This document shows, piece after piece, positions 24,873-33,551 of a DNA stretch of 64,000 bases. The stretch is from Mycobacterium syngnathidarum (GTDB lineage Bacteria; Actinomycetota; Actinomycetes; Mycobacteriales; Mycobacteriaceae), in NCBI RefSeq assembly GCF_001942625.1, contig NZ_MLCL01000011.1:62001-126000 (forward strand). The letters are read 5' to 3'. Both the position numbers and the translations under genes were made by a program. Under the pieces are notes generated by a model that worked only from the letters and a program-made list of their open reading frames with translations, made no database searches and was not told the DNA's origin. Numbering within the stretch: position 1 is the stretch's first letter; each line of letters starts with the position of its first letter.

Positions 24873-25767
24873 GCGTCCAGCCGAGCTCGGTCTTGGCCTT
24901 GGCATTTGACAGCGGAAGCCAGGCGGTGCCGAATGCCGTTGCCGGATAGGGTGCTGCCAGTCCCACCAGGCGGTGCGAGATCGGCCACGGCCGCGGCCGG
25001 TTCAGCTTCGCGTTGAGCTCGGCGATGTAGTCGCCGAAGGACTGCGGCCGGTCGTCGACGATGTTGTAGATCTGCCCGCCCCGGCCCCTCTCGAGCGCGT
25101 CGGCGGTGGCCCGGGCAACGTCGTCGATGTGTACCCACGACAGCACCCCGGTGCCCGACATCGCAGGCACCGCCCACCATTTGGCCAGCCGGCGAAACAG
25201 GTCGTCATGGGTGACGCCGGGACCGTAGAACACGCCGTAGCGCAACACGATGCCCTCGGTATCGCTGTGTCCTCCCGAACCGATGACGTTGCGCTCCATG
25301 CCGCGCAACGCCTCCAGCATCGCGTCACCACCACGTGGCGGCGGCCCCGGATACGGATCTGTCTCGTCGAGCAATTCCGGTCCGGTCGGCCCGTACCCGT
25401 AGGCGAAGATCACCGATTCGGCGACCACGCGGCGTACCCCGGCCCGCTGCGCGGCCGCCACCAAATTGCCCGCACCCCGGCTCCACAACTCTTTGGCCGG
25501 TTCGAAATCTTTCATCCGCTTCGGCCCCCACTTCGGCAATGTGGTCAGCAGACTCACCACCGTCTCGGGCGCGAACTCTGCCAGCACCGCATCGATCTGG
25601 GCGCTGTCGAGGACATCGGCCACCACAGGCTTGGCCCCGGCCGCCGAGATCTGGTCGGTCTTGCCCGAGGACCGGGTCACCCCGATGACCTCGTGGCCGC
25701 GCGCGTTGAGCTCACGCAGCAGCGGGATTCCCGGGACACTGGTCGCACCGGCTACCAGGACGCGCAT
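24859..25767 (-). CDS. NAD-dependent epimerase/dehydratase family protein
   Basis: A 302-residue extended SDR/NAD-epimerase protein. The nucleotide loop is GATSVPGIPLLREL (a variant of GATGxxG), followed by strand VVADVLD and a LRYGVFYGPG block near the substrate site. The usual YxxxK is not obvious, so it may be one of the atypical members that bind rather than convert sugars. Its ATG directly abuts the stop of the upstream membrane-protein gene, indicating an operon. The substrate is unknown. Confidence 0.8.
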   Translation of the reverse strand: MRVLVAGATSVPGIPLLRELNARGHEVIGVTRSSGKTDQISAAGAKPVVADVLDSAQIDAVLAEFAPETVVSLLTTLPKWGPKRMKDFEPAKELWSRGAGNLVAAAQRAGVRRVVAESVIFAYGYGPTGPELLDETDPYPGPPPRGGDAMLEALRGMERNVIGSGGHSDTEGIVLRYGVFYGPGVTHDDLFRRLAKWWAVPAMSGTGVLSWVHIDDVARATADALERGRGGQIYNIVDDRPQSFGDYIAELNAKLNRPRPWPISHRLVGLAAPYPATAFGTAWLPLSNAKAKTELGWTPIPR

Positions 25768-26190
25768 CTACCGTTCTCCTGACTTCTCGTCGGACATGCT
25801 GGTACGCAACGCAATCGCCAACAAGGCCGTGGTCACCACCAGACCCGCGGCCTCCAGCCAACCGACCCAGTTGCCGGCTGCGTGGTTCGTGTCGATGAGG
25901 TGGCTCAACGAATGAAGGGCCCAGTGCACGGTGGCGAAGGCCAGTGTCGGCACCCGCCACCGCGGCCACTTGAGTGCCGCCAGCATCATCAATCCGAGCG
26001 GCAACTCGAAGGATGCGTTGTCGAGGATGTAGTGGTCGTTGCGCACCCCGAAGGCCCCGAGCGTGTCGTAGAACGTGCCCGGAGCCAGGAGCATGAACAG
26101 ACCGAGTGTCACCGAGTAGACCCCGAACACGGCGAGGACCACTTCTGGGTAGCGCCGGGTGTAGGTCACCGGGCCCGCAGCGTTGGCCAT
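25768..26190 (-). CDS. Four-helix membrane protein
   Basis: A 140-residue protein with four hydrophobic segments (VVLAVFGVYSVTLGLFMLL is the first) and a conserved-looking HWALHSLSHLIDTNH stretch between helices 3 and 4 rich in histidines. No function is assigned. It is translated just ahead of the epimerase gene with no gap, and is divergent from the MocR regulator across 46 bases, so the regulator may control this pair. Confidence 0.7.
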   Translation of the reverse strand: MANAAGPVTYTRRYPEVVLAVFGVYSVTLGLFMLLAPGTFYDTLGAFGVRNDHYILDNASFELPLGLMMLAALKWPRWRVPTLAFATVHWALHSLSHLIDTNHAAGNWVGWLEAAGLVVTTALLAIALRTSMSDEKSGER

Positions 26191-26236
26191 GCCATCACGT
26201 TAGCGCCGCAGTGGTCTCCGAGTAGGCTCCAATTCC

Positions 26237-27640
26237 ATGGCAACTTCGGGTACCAGTTCGGCCCCTGAGCTGCTCGTCGAACTGGACCGGGACAGCAAGC
26301 GGCCGTTGCACCGTCAACTCGCCGACGGACTGCGCGACGCCATCCGGTCCGGCCGGCTGACTGCCGGCACCCGCATGCCGTCCACCCGCGTGCTGTCGGC
26401 CGACCTCGAGGTGTCGCGCCGATTGGTGGTCGAGGCGTACGGGCAGTTGACGGCCGAGGGCTTCCTGCACAGCCACCAGGGCGGCTGCACCCGCGTCGCC
26501 GCTGTCGAGGCCGTCCCCACCAGCGGCACCCGGCCTGATCGCGCCCATCCCCGATTCGACATCGACTTCGCCCCCGGTTCCCCTGATCTCGCGAGTTTCC
26601 CGCGCCAGGCCTGGCTGCGCGCCATGCGGCAGGGGCTCGCCGAAATCGAGTCCAGCGCCTTCGGTTACGTGGCCCCACACGGATTGCCGGCCGCGCGCGC
26701 CGCGGTGGCCGACTACCTCCAGCGCACCCGCGGCGTCGTCGCCGACCCCCGGCTGGTGGTGTTGTGCTCGGGTGCAACACAAGCCGTCGCACTGCTGGCC
26801 CGATGCCTCGACGGCCCGGTGGCCACCGAAGATCCGGGATTCTGGCTGCACCGAATGGTCCTGCAACACAACGGCATCGATCCGCTACCCATCCCGGTGG
26901 ACGGCAACGGCATCGACGTCGGCGCGCTGGCGGCCAGCGGGGCAACCACGGCGTTGACCACCCCGGCTCACCAGTCGCCGACCGGCGTGGTGCTCTCGGC
27001 CGCCCGGCGCACCGAGCTTCTGGAGTGGGCCCAACCCGGCCGGCTGATCGTCGAAGACGACTACGACGCAGAGTATCGCTACGACCGGGCCCCCGTCGGC
27101 GCGCTGCAAGGGGTGGCACCCGACCGGGTGGTGTACCTCGGCTCGACCAGCAAGACCCTGGCACCCGGGCTGCGCATCGGCTGGATGGTGGTGCCGGCAC
27201 ATCTGATCGAGCGGGTCAGAGCCGCCAAAGGTCTTGCCGACACCGGTAGTTCGGTGATGGACCAGATCGCGTTCAGCCAGTTCCTGTCCTCCGGAGGCTA
27301 CGACCGCCACCTGCGTCAGATGCGTCGCCGCTACCCGGCCCGCCGTGCCGCCCTGCTGACCGCGCTGTCGCGTCACCTACCGCAGGGCGAGGTCCTCGGC
27401 GCAGCTGCGGGCGTGCACCTGACCGTGCGCTTCCCGGCCGGTTTCCCCATCGAGGAACTCACCCGCCACGCCACCGAATCGCGCATCCGACTGGAGCCCC
27501 TGGCACCCTGTTACGCCGATCCGGCGACCGCACCACCGGGATTGATCCTCGGCTATGCCAACGTCACCGAATCCCAGATCGCCGCGGGCGTCGAGCAGCT
27601 GGGCCGCATCGCGCGTCACCTCGGCGCGGCGGGACCCTAA
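26237..27640 (+). CDS. MocR/PdxR-type GntR-aminotransferase fusion regulator
   Basis: A 467-residue regulator. A GntR winged helix occupies about residues 15-80 (RPLHRQLADGLRDAIRSG, then SRRLVVEAYGQL). It is fused to a class I aminotransferase-fold domain with the PLP Lys in GSTSKTLAPGLRIGW and the DDYDAEYRYDR block. Family members sense PLP or amino-acid/GABA derivatives. It starts 46 bases from the divergent membrane-protein/epimerase operon, the most likely target. A second MocR gene lies at 45488. Confidence 0.9.
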   Translation: MATSGTSSAPELLVELDRDSKRPLHRQLADGLRDAIRSGRLTAGTRMPSTRVLSADLEVSRRLVVEAYGQLTAEGFLHSHQGGCTRVAAVEAVPTSGTRPDRAHPRFDIDFAPGSPDLASFPRQAWLRAMRQGLAEIESSAFGYVAPHGLPAARAAVADYLQRTRGVVADPRLVVLCSGATQAVALLARCLDGPVATEDPGFWLHRMVLQHNGIDPLPIPVDGNGIDVGALAASGATTALTTPAHQSPTGVVLSAARRTELLEWAQPGRLIVEDDYDAEYRYDRAPVGALQGVAPDRVVYLGSTSKTLAPGLRIGWMVVPAHLIERVRAAKGLADTGSSVMDQIAFSQFLSSGGYDRHLRQMRRRYPARRAALLTALSRHLPQGEVLGAAAGVHLTVRFPAGFPIEELTRHATESRIRLEPLAPCYADPATAPPGLILGYANVTESQIAAGVEQLGRIARHLGAAGP

Positions 27641-28362
27641 CCTCCCGAGGTTCGATTGACGCTCTGCTCCGGTTGCTTCACGCCCAGTTTGCCGGCCACG
27701 TAATCCGCGGCCTGATCCGTCAAACCGTTGACCGCGTACAAGTTGTGAGCGTTGTTGTCGCCACCGGTGGGTGAACACACCGGATCCTCCGGGATGCACA
27801 GGTCGTCGGTCTTGGCGACGTACCGGGAACCAACCGTGATCGGCGGTGCGCCGGTGTAGATCATCTGCAGGAAACCGCTCGAGGGCTTGCCGAACAGCGC
27901 CACTGCGGCGACATGGTCAGCCGCCTCCGCAGGAAGCGGGCCACTGATGCTCGGCGGCAACACGAACCCCTGCGGCACCGCGTCCGCGGTGATGTAGGCA
28001 GCCACCGCCGCCCCCTGCGAGAAACCGCCCAGCACAATCTTCGTGTCAGGGCAGGCCGCCACCGTGTCCCGGACCTTGTTGCTCGCATCGGCCACGCCGT
28101 CGGCCGCCGTCGCAAAGTCAAGCGACGCCGGGTAATTCACTGCGTAGACATCGATCGACCTGTCACCGGCCCGGCTGCGCAGCGCATCCACGAACGCCTC
28201 CCCGACACCGCCGACTCCCGGCGGCTCGAACGTGCCCCGCGCGAATATCACCTGCACATCCGAGCAAGGATCGGCCGAAGCCTGACCGGCGGCCGCTATA
28301 CACCCGCCCGCCACGAACATCGCCGACGCCACCGCACTCAACCAACGACCGATCCGGTTCAT
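27637..28362 (-). CDS. Secreted cutinase-family serine esterase
   Basis: A 241-residue exported alpha/beta hydrolase. A Sec signal peptide ends near residue 30 (QASA, then DPCSDV). The nucleophile is Ser115 in GGFSQG. The catalytic Asp lies in the DLCIPEDPVC segment and the His in NNAHNLY; cysteines at 33 and 104 probably form the family disulfide. Mycobacterial cutinase-like proteins hydrolyse lipid esters or polysorbates. It is convergent with the MocR gene, overlapping by four bases. Confidence 0.92.
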   Translation of the reverse strand: MNRIGRWLSAVASAMFVAGGCIAAAGQASADPCSDVQVIFARGTFEPPGVGGVGEAFVDALRSRAGDRSIDVYAVNYPASLDFATAADGVADASNKVRDTVAACPDTKIVLGGFSQGAAVAAYITADAVPQGFVLPPSISGPLPAEAADHVAAVALFGKPSSGFLQMIYTGAPPITVGSRYVAKTDDLCIPEDPVCSPTGGDNNAHNLYAVNGLTDQAADYVAGKLGVKQPEQSVNRTSGG

Positions 28363-28481
28363 TTCCGACCCACACCCTTTCGTGCCAACTACTCCTCGAT
28401 ACCCAAGATCAAGGCGGCGCGAATCTCTGCGGGAGTGTGATCTAGGACACTCTCACCGTCGGCATAGGGTGGTCAGGTTTA

Positions 28482-29399
28482 CTACGAGGCGGCGCCGACG
28501 TGCTGACGCTCGCGCTTCTCGTCGTAGTAGCGAGCCCGCTCGTCGACAGCCGCGAGGAACTGGGCGAGCTCCTCGCGTGCCTTCTCGCCCTCGGGCCCGA
28601 AGTCGGTTCGGTCGAAGATCCGCCAGAAGCGCAGCACCGGTTGCACCACGTCATCGTGATGCACGCGCAGATCGTAGATTCCCGCCTTGGCGATGGTGAT
28701 GGCGTTCTGCGCGAAGTCGGGCATCCCCATGCCCGGCATCGCGAAGTTCACCACCTCATCGCGGATGGCCATCATCGCGGCATCGGGGGCGATGTCCAGC
28801 GCTGCGGCCATGAGGTTGCGGTAGAACACCATGTGCAAGTTCTCGTCCGCGGCGATCCGCGCCAGCAACTGGTCGGCGATCGGACAACCGGACGCGCGAC
28901 CGGTGTTGCGGTGCGACACTCGCGTGGCCAGCTCCTGGAATGACACGTAGGCCATCGCCGCCAACGGCGTCTTGTCACCCGAGTCATATCCGGCGACCGT
29001 ATGGGCCATGCGAAGACGTTCCAGCACAACGGGATCCACACCACGCGTGACGACCAGGTAATCGCGCAACGCGATGCTGTGGCGACCTTCTTCTGCCGTC
29101 CACTGGCCGACCCAGGTCCCCCACGCGCCGTCGCGGGAGAACCGCGTGGCGATCTCGCGGTGATAGGACGGCAGATTGTCCTCGGTGAGCAAGTTGACCG
29201 TCATGGCGACCTTGGCCACGTGGTCGAGCGGTGAATCCTCGGGCTGCCAGTCTTCGCCGTCCAGGAAGGCGAAGTCACGCCCCCTGCTCCAGGGCACGTA
29301 GTCGTGCGGAAACCATTCCCGCGCCATCGACAGATGGCGGTCGAGGTTGCTCGCGACAACCGGTTCGAGTTCGTGGAGCAGTCCGCTCTGGGCATCCAT
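28482..29399 (-). CDS. Acyl-ACP desaturase (DesA family)
   Basis: A 305-residue soluble di-iron desaturase that puts a double bond in acyl-ACP. The two iron-binding motifs are EEGRH (103-107) and DENLH (Glu186, His189). The start is the ATG at 29399, which has GGGAGG eight bases upstream; a start 18 bases further up lies across that site. It is closest to the mycobacterial DesA1/DesA2 group involved in mycolic-acid precursor synthesis, but which one cannot be said. A palindromic operator with an extra arm lies 52 bases upstream and should be the site of a TetR-type desaturase regulator. Confidence 0.88.
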   Translation of the reverse strand: MDAQSGLLHELEPVVASNLDRHLSMAREWFPHDYVPWSRGRDFAFLDGEDWQPEDSPLDHVAKVAMTVNLLTEDNLPSYHREIATRFSRDGAWGTWVGQWTAEEGRHSIALRDYLVVTRGVDPVVLERLRMAHTVAGYDSGDKTPLAAMAYVSFQELATRVSHRNTGRASGCPIADQLLARIAADENLHMVFYRNLMAAALDIAPDAAMMAIRDEVVNFAMPGMGMPDFAQNAITIAKAGIYDLRVHHDDVVQPVLRFWRIFDRTDFGPEGEKAREELAQFLAAVDERARYYDEKRERQHVGAAS

Positions 29400-29450
29400 A
29401 CGTTGTCCTCCCAACATTCTCGGCAGGTGTCGGCATCAGCGTGCCGCGTC

Positions 29451-29489
29451 GTAACCTACGGTAGCGTAGGTTACGGAACCGTAGGTTAC
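29451..29489. promoter_or_regulatory. Operator of the desaturase gene
   Basis: GTAACCTACG-GTAG-CGTAGGTTAC is a 10-bp perfect inverted repeat at 29451-29474. A third GTAGGTTAC arm follows at 29481-29489. TetR-family MadR is known to bind operators of desA1 and desA2 in mycobacteria; that this is its site is inference. Confidence 0.65.
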
Positions 29490-29575
29490 TTTTGGGTGAA
29501 ACAAAAGCCCCTCGAGCGGCGGGTCGTCTGCTGAAGCGCACCAGGCGGCAACGGTCCGTCAGTAGGCTCGCTCGA

Positions 29576-30601
29576 ATGTGCACGCGAGTCATCTGGCCCG
29601 AGGCAGGCGATGCAGTCCTGGTCGGCAGAAACATGGATTTCCACAAGGACCTGATGACAAACCTGTGGAAGCAACCCCGCGGCGTCCAACGCGACGACGC
29701 CGTATCCGGCAAGCTGACCTGGACCTCGAAGTACGGCAGCGTGATCGCCGCCGCCTTCGACATCACTTCCGTGGACGGAATAAACGAGGCGGGCCTGGCG
29801 GGGCACATCCTGTGGCTGGCCGAATCGACCTACGGCGAACCGGACGCCTCACGCACCCAACTCGGCCAGGCCATCTGGCTGCAGTATTTCCTGGACAACT
29901 TCGCCACCGTCGCCGAGGCCGTCGCCTGGATCGCGGAAACCGACGTGCAGGTGGTGCAGATGGATGACCCGACCGGCGGCGTCCGCCCCGGCCTGCACCT
30001 GGCCCTCGACGACGCGACCGGAGACTCGGCGATCATCGAGTACGTCGACGGCCACCCGAGGGTGTACCACTCGAAGGACTACCGGGTGATGACCAATTCA
30101 CCGACCTTCGATCAACAGCTGGAGCTGGTGAAGTCGTTCACCGGACTCGGCGGGGACCAGCCGCTGCCCGGCTCCACCCTGGCCAGCGACCGCTTCGCCC
30201 GGGCCAGTTACTACGCCGGCCGGCTGCCCAAACCGGCCGGCCAGGTGCAGGCCATCGCCGGCATGTTCTCGGTGATCCGCAACGCCGCGCAGCCCTTCCG
30301 CATCCCCGACCCAGGCAAACCCGATGCCTCCCAGACCATCTGGCAGGTGGTACTCGACCTCACCAACAAGCGCTACGTCTACGAGTCCACCACCCGGCCC
30401 AACATCGTGTGGGTGGACCTGGCCGATCTCGACTTCTCCGAGGGAAGCCCGCAACTCAAGCTCGATCTCATGAGCGAACTCGCGGTACAAGGCGGCATCG
30501 CGGGCAACGTGGCCGACAAGTTCGCCGACAAGGGCCCCATGACGTTCCTGTCCCTGAAAATCATGGAGGAACTGGAAGCGGCCCAGAAGCACCAGGCCTG
30601 A
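29576..30601 (+). CDS. Linear amide C-N hydrolase (choloylglycine hydrolase family)
   Basis: A 341-residue Ntn-hydrolase. Translation at the ATG at 29576 gives Met-Cys, so removal of the Met exposes the catalytic Cys; this fixes the start. The family blocks VGRNMDFHKDL and YGSVIAAAFDITSVDGINE are present, with an Asn and Arg-rich site later. Members cleave bile-salt conjugates, penicillin V or N-acyl homoserine lactones; the substrate is unknown. No signal peptide is seen. It is divergent from the desaturase gene and is the last intact gene before the decayed island. Confidence 0.9.
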   Translation: MCTRVIWPEAGDAVLVGRNMDFHKDLMTNLWKQPRGVQRDDAVSGKLTWTSKYGSVIAAAFDITSVDGINEAGLAGHILWLAESTYGEPDASRTQLGQAIWLQYFLDNFATVAEAVAWIAETDVQVVQMDDPTGGVRPGLHLALDDATGDSAIIEYVDGHPRVYHSKDYRVMTNSPTFDQQLELVKSFTGLGGDQPLPGSTLASDRFARASYYAGRLPKPAGQVQAIAGMFSVIRNAAQPFRIPDPGKPDASQTIWQVVLDLTNKRYVYESTTRPNIVWVDLADLDFSEGSPQLKLDLMSELAVQGGIAGNVADKFADKGPMTFLSLKIMEELEAAQKHQA

Positions 30602-30611
30602 GCCGAAAGGC

Positions 30612-30814
30612 TCAGTCCCACCAGAAGTTCCAGTAAGGCCACTGCGAGAGCCCGTTGCGGAAAACCTTCGGCGGCAGATCGCTCCAGAGGGCACACGGGA
30701 CACGCTCGGCACCATCTCCGAATTCCACTGCGCTTCAACGCGAACCACCACGCGGTCGGCTTGTGGACGCGCATGGCCGTTGAATTCGACCAGCAGACCG
30801 CCTATGGGTCGCAT
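30612..30814 (-). pseudogene. Frameshifted gene remnant with DUF4253-like C-terminus
   Basis: From an ATG at 30814, which overlaps the stop of the upstream remnant, the first frame reads RPIGGLLVEFNGHARPQADR. Around 30710-30745 sensible coding jumps to another frame, ending DLPPKVFRNGLSQWPYWNFWWD split over two short blocks before a stop at 30612. The final WNFWWD and a 27-base identity with the end of the intact gene at 32749 tie it to the DUF4253-like family. It is clearly broken, with about 67 codons left. Confidence 0.6.
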
Positions 30815-31152
30815 CAGTCGATGAGGCTGATGGGTGCGGGATCGGCAAACAGTGCCGTCGGGATCACGAGAACCTGCTTGGGGCGGACTCGCAGCACGAT
30901 CAACGCACCCGCCGGGGCGGACCGAGATGATGTTGCTGCGATCGATGACCAGGGTGGTCGCCGGGGTGTCGATACGGATACGGGTTTCATCGCCTCGCGG
31001 AGGGTGCCACGCGGCAGCTGGTAGAGAACCTGCAGTGAGACCGACGGACTACTCCGCTGAGCTCGCGGCACGATGCACAGCTCGCCGCGCGCCTCCTGTT
31101 CCCTCAGCGCCAGCTGCTTCTCAGCAGGCACACCGCGCTGCGTCGTCCTCAC
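30814..31152 (-). pseudogene. Decayed gene with YcxB-like C-terminus
   Basis: A GTG at 31152 overlaps the stop of the Cys-rich gene and opens a 112-codon frame. The N-terminus (RTTQRGVPAEKQLALREQE) and the C-terminus (LIVLRVRPKQVLVIP, then a stop) are in one frame. The middle, about 30908-30980, makes protein-like sense only one base shifted (IDTPATTLVIDRSN). Two compensating frame changes therefore scramble about 24 residues. The C-terminus resembles YcxB-like membrane proteins. Probably non-functional. Confidence 0.5.
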
Positions 31153-31454
31153 ACCTCCCAACCGGCCTCCACATCGCGGGCGTTCCACTCGCGAACCACG
31201 CCGCGCAACTCGGTGCGCACCGCCGCGCGGCGGACCTCTGGACGGTGATGCCAGTGGCACATCCAGCAGGAGCAGATGCTGGTGCCGGTGTAGACGAATT
31301 CCCAGTAGCAGCAACGGATGCGGCCGATGGTCCAGTCGGGATCGAAGTCGGGAAGGTCACACTCGCGGTCGGCGCATCGGTGGACGGCGCGCACGGCGAT
31401 CTCGCGGCGAGCTACGCGGACGCGGTAGGGGGTGTGGGCATCGGTACGGGACAT
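31149..31454 (-). CDS. Small Cys/Trp-rich actinobacterial protein
   Basis: A 101-residue protein starting SRTDAHTPYRVRVARREIAV after Met, with CDLPDFDP and then a metal-site-like CSCWMCHWHHRP cluster near residues 70-82. Comparable small proteins with a TDAHxP start and a clustered Cys/His motif occur in actinobacteria and their phages, without known function. The Cys/His spacing suggests zinc or Fe-S binding (inference). It starts at the ATG at 31454 and overlaps the decayed gene below by four bases. Confidence 0.6.
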   Translation of the reverse strand: MSRTDAHTPYRVRVARREIAVRAVHRCADRECDLPDFDPDWTIGRIRCCYWEFVYTGTSICSCWMCHWHHRPEVRRAAVRTELRGVVREWNARDVEAGWEV

Positions 31455-31623
31455 GCGGGTCCTCGGAAATTGGGGCGCCCCACCGAGTCCGCAGACCGAC
31501 CGCGGGATGGGGCTACCTCGGTCTCTGAAGACCACCGGCCGAAGTTGCTCGCACGGATGAGAGGCTACTCGGTGATGCTGACCGAAGCGGCGGACACCAG
31601 CACCGAATCGCAGGCCACAGCCG

Positions 31624-32454
31624 TCAGTCGCGTTCGAGGGTGTAGGCGCCGCTGGTGTCGTCGAAGCGTGCGACGTCGTTCGGCGCGGCGGTGATGAGGA
31701 ACTCGCGCACCCACGGGAACCTGACCGCGAGCGACGACCGGGTCCAGAGCTCGTGGTTCGCGGCGTCGTCCATGTACTCCTGCGACTCGCGACCGGTGAC
31801 GGATGTGTAGGTGCCGTCCTCGTCGGCGGTGATCCATCGAGGCGGATGCTGGTGGTGCAGCTTGGTGACGATGACGGCCCCGTCGACCTCCTCGAGCGTC
31901 GGCCGGGCCGCGTCCGCCCGGGTGACGTCGAGCAGCTTGCCGACCCCACCCGTGGCTTCGACCAGACCGCTCCAACCCCGGTTCGCGAGTACTCGCGACT
32001 CGGCGAAGGTCAGCATGCGCAACGTGAGCACCTTCCCGATGACGGCACCGTCGTCGGAGCGGATGGTGTCGAAGGCGTCGCCGTGCTGCGATGCGGTGGC
32101 GGCGATGGCGAAGATCCGAGTGCCGACCAGGATCGGCTCCGCGTTACACCACGGGATCTGGATGGGCGGTGTCCGGCGGTTCGTCGCGATGTCGTTGCAG
32201 ACGATCTGGAGCGCCACGAGCGCCGCGCCCACCTGATCGGGTAGGACCTCGACGGCGAGTTCGACGGGGAGCCGGTCGTCGACGGGCAGCCGTGAGACGC
32301 CGGCGGTCATGACTGTGGTGAACGACGGAGCGGGTTTCTCCACGACCACCACAGAGCCGCCGATGCGCTCCTGGAAGACGAGCGGCTTGATGTCGAGGGC
32401 GGAGTACATGTGCTCGGCGATCCGGTCGTCGCAGTCGCGGAGCTGGCGGTCCAT
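31624..32454 (-). CDS. SUFU-domain (suppressor of fused-like) protein
   Basis: A 276-residue soluble protein whose pattern fits bacterial SUFU-domain proteins: a TTVMTAGVSRLPV strand, RLPVELAVEVLP, IATNRRTPPIQIPWCNAEP, then a long central region and a C-terminal half ending FDDTSGAYTLERD. Bacterial SUFU proteins are predicted immunity proteins of polymorphic toxin systems, often found alone in clusters of varied immunity genes. No toxin gene is visible here. The frame is intact from the ATG at 32454. Confidence 0.6.
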   Translation of the reverse strand: MDRQLRDCDDRIAEHMYSALDIKPLVFQERIGGSVVVVEKPAPSFTTVMTAGVSRLPVDDRLPVELAVEVLPDQVGAALVALQIVCNDIATNRRTPPIQIPWCNAEPILVGTRIFAIAATASQHGDAFDTIRSDDGAVIGKVLTLRMLTFAESRVLANRGWSGLVEATGGVGKLLDVTRADAARPTLEEVDGAVIVTKLHHQHPPRWITADEDGTYTSVTGRESQEYMDDAANHELWTRSSLAVRFPWVREFLITAAPNDVARFDDTSGAYTLERD

Positions 32455-32558
32455 GGTGTGAGAGTAGTGCGGTCCCCCAAGGGGCTCTCAACTCCCCGCT
32501 GCGAGCACCCCGGTAGGCCCTGTGCCCCAACGGATTCTCTGTTTTCGAGGATCAACCC

Positions 32559-32708
32559 ATGCTGCCGCGCTTTACCGAGACGTGGGTTCCGTTCTGTTCC
32601 GACGAACTCACCCCCGCCGAGTCGATCGCGCTCACCGATGTCGAGGGCTTCATCCCGTACCTCACCGGAAGTGGCCCGAAGGCGGCCGCCCGCACCGCGT
32701 CGAGATGA
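32559..32708 (+). pseudogene. Short 5' gene fragment
   Basis: An ATG with a good GAGG ribosome site nine bases upstream opens a 49-codon frame (PRFTETWVPFCSDELTPAES at the start) with genome-like codon use, then stops. The product is too short and family-less to be a clear gene, and looks like the N-terminal remnant of a lost plus-strand gene. The direct repeat ACCGCGTCGAG at 32694 and 32735 brackets its end, consistent with a deletion scar. Confidence 0.3.
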
Positions 32709-32748
32709 GCAAGGACGGCCGTCCCGGAGTAGGTACCGCGTCGAGGGC

Positions 32749-33489
32749 TCAGTCCCACCAGAAGTTCCAGTAGCCCCACTCCGCCAGGCCGAGACGGAAC
32801 GCATCCGGTTTCATCCCTTGGTCGATGTTGTCGGGACAAAACCCGTAGTGCTCGCGGAGGAGTGCCTCGGTCTGCTCCTCCGTCTTGGGCCGGCGGCCCA
32901 CCTGCACCGTCATGGTGTCGAACCCGATGCTCACCAGGACCGCGCCGAACCGGTCCTCCCATGACCGCAGCACGGCGGAGAAGTCGGCGCCTGACATCGC
33001 GTAGTTCGTGCCGCCCCACCAGCCGAGCGCCGCAGGAACATCCGCGGGACGAGCAACGGGCACCAGCAGCAGCCCGCCCGCCTCGACGTCGAGCTGATCG
33101 GGCCGCAGGTCCGGTCCAGGCTGTGCGGGCGCGAGCGCGGTGACGGCCGGCACGGTGGGCTCCTCGAAGTGGTCGAGAGCCAGCAGCATTTCCAGCGCGT
33201 CGGGGACCTCGCCCTCGGGGCCTTCCATCTCACCGTCGCCCCACGGCCGGTCAAGGGCGTTGTCGAGACCCAGCGCCTGCAGAGGCCAGAGACCGGTCTG
33301 CGGGAACACCGCGGCGAGCGAGCGGACCAGTTCGGTCAGTTGGTCCTCGGGCAACAGCTCGAGGCTGATCCAGCCGACGGGCGCACCGCCGCCCTCCTCG
33401 GCCGTCACGATGCGGCCGGGCGGCAGGGCGATCCCCGCGAGGTCACCGGCGTCGGCGGCGGGCAGGGGCCCTGGGGTGGCGCGAAACAT
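32749..33489 (-). CDS. DUF4253-domain protein
   Basis: A 246-residue soluble protein. The C-terminal half (about residues 130-246) matches DUF4253: LLLVPVARPADVPAALGWWG, VLRSWEDRFGAVLVSIGFD, HYGFCPDNIDQG and a terminal YWNFWWD. The ATG at 33489 has AAGGAG seven bases upstream. DUF4253 proteins are common in actinobacteria and often lie in immunity-gene clusters; no activity is known. The last bases are shared with a frameshifted remnant at 30612, showing a second, decayed member of the family nearby. Confidence 0.75.
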   Translation of the reverse strand: MFRATPGPLPAADAGDLAGIALPPGRIVTAEEGGGAPVGWISLELLPEDQLTELVRSLAAVFPQTGLWPLQALGLDNALDRPWGDGEMEGPEGEVPDALEMLLALDHFEEPTVPAVTALAPAQPGPDLRPDQLDVEAGGLLLVPVARPADVPAALGWWGGTNYAMSGADFSAVLRSWEDRFGAVLVSIGFDTMTVQVGRRPKTEEQTEALLREHYGFCPDNIDQGMKPDAFRLGLAEWGYWNFWWD

Positions 33490-33551
33490 CTTCAGCTCCT
33501 TCGTGAGCGGCGATCCTCTTCAGCTGCAGGCACTTTCGCAGATGCCGTGGG

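Noticed and set aside
30609..32773. 27-base repeat as terminal repeats of an insertion sequence
   Set aside because: Both copies are in the same orientation and encode the same protein tail; no transposase lies between them.
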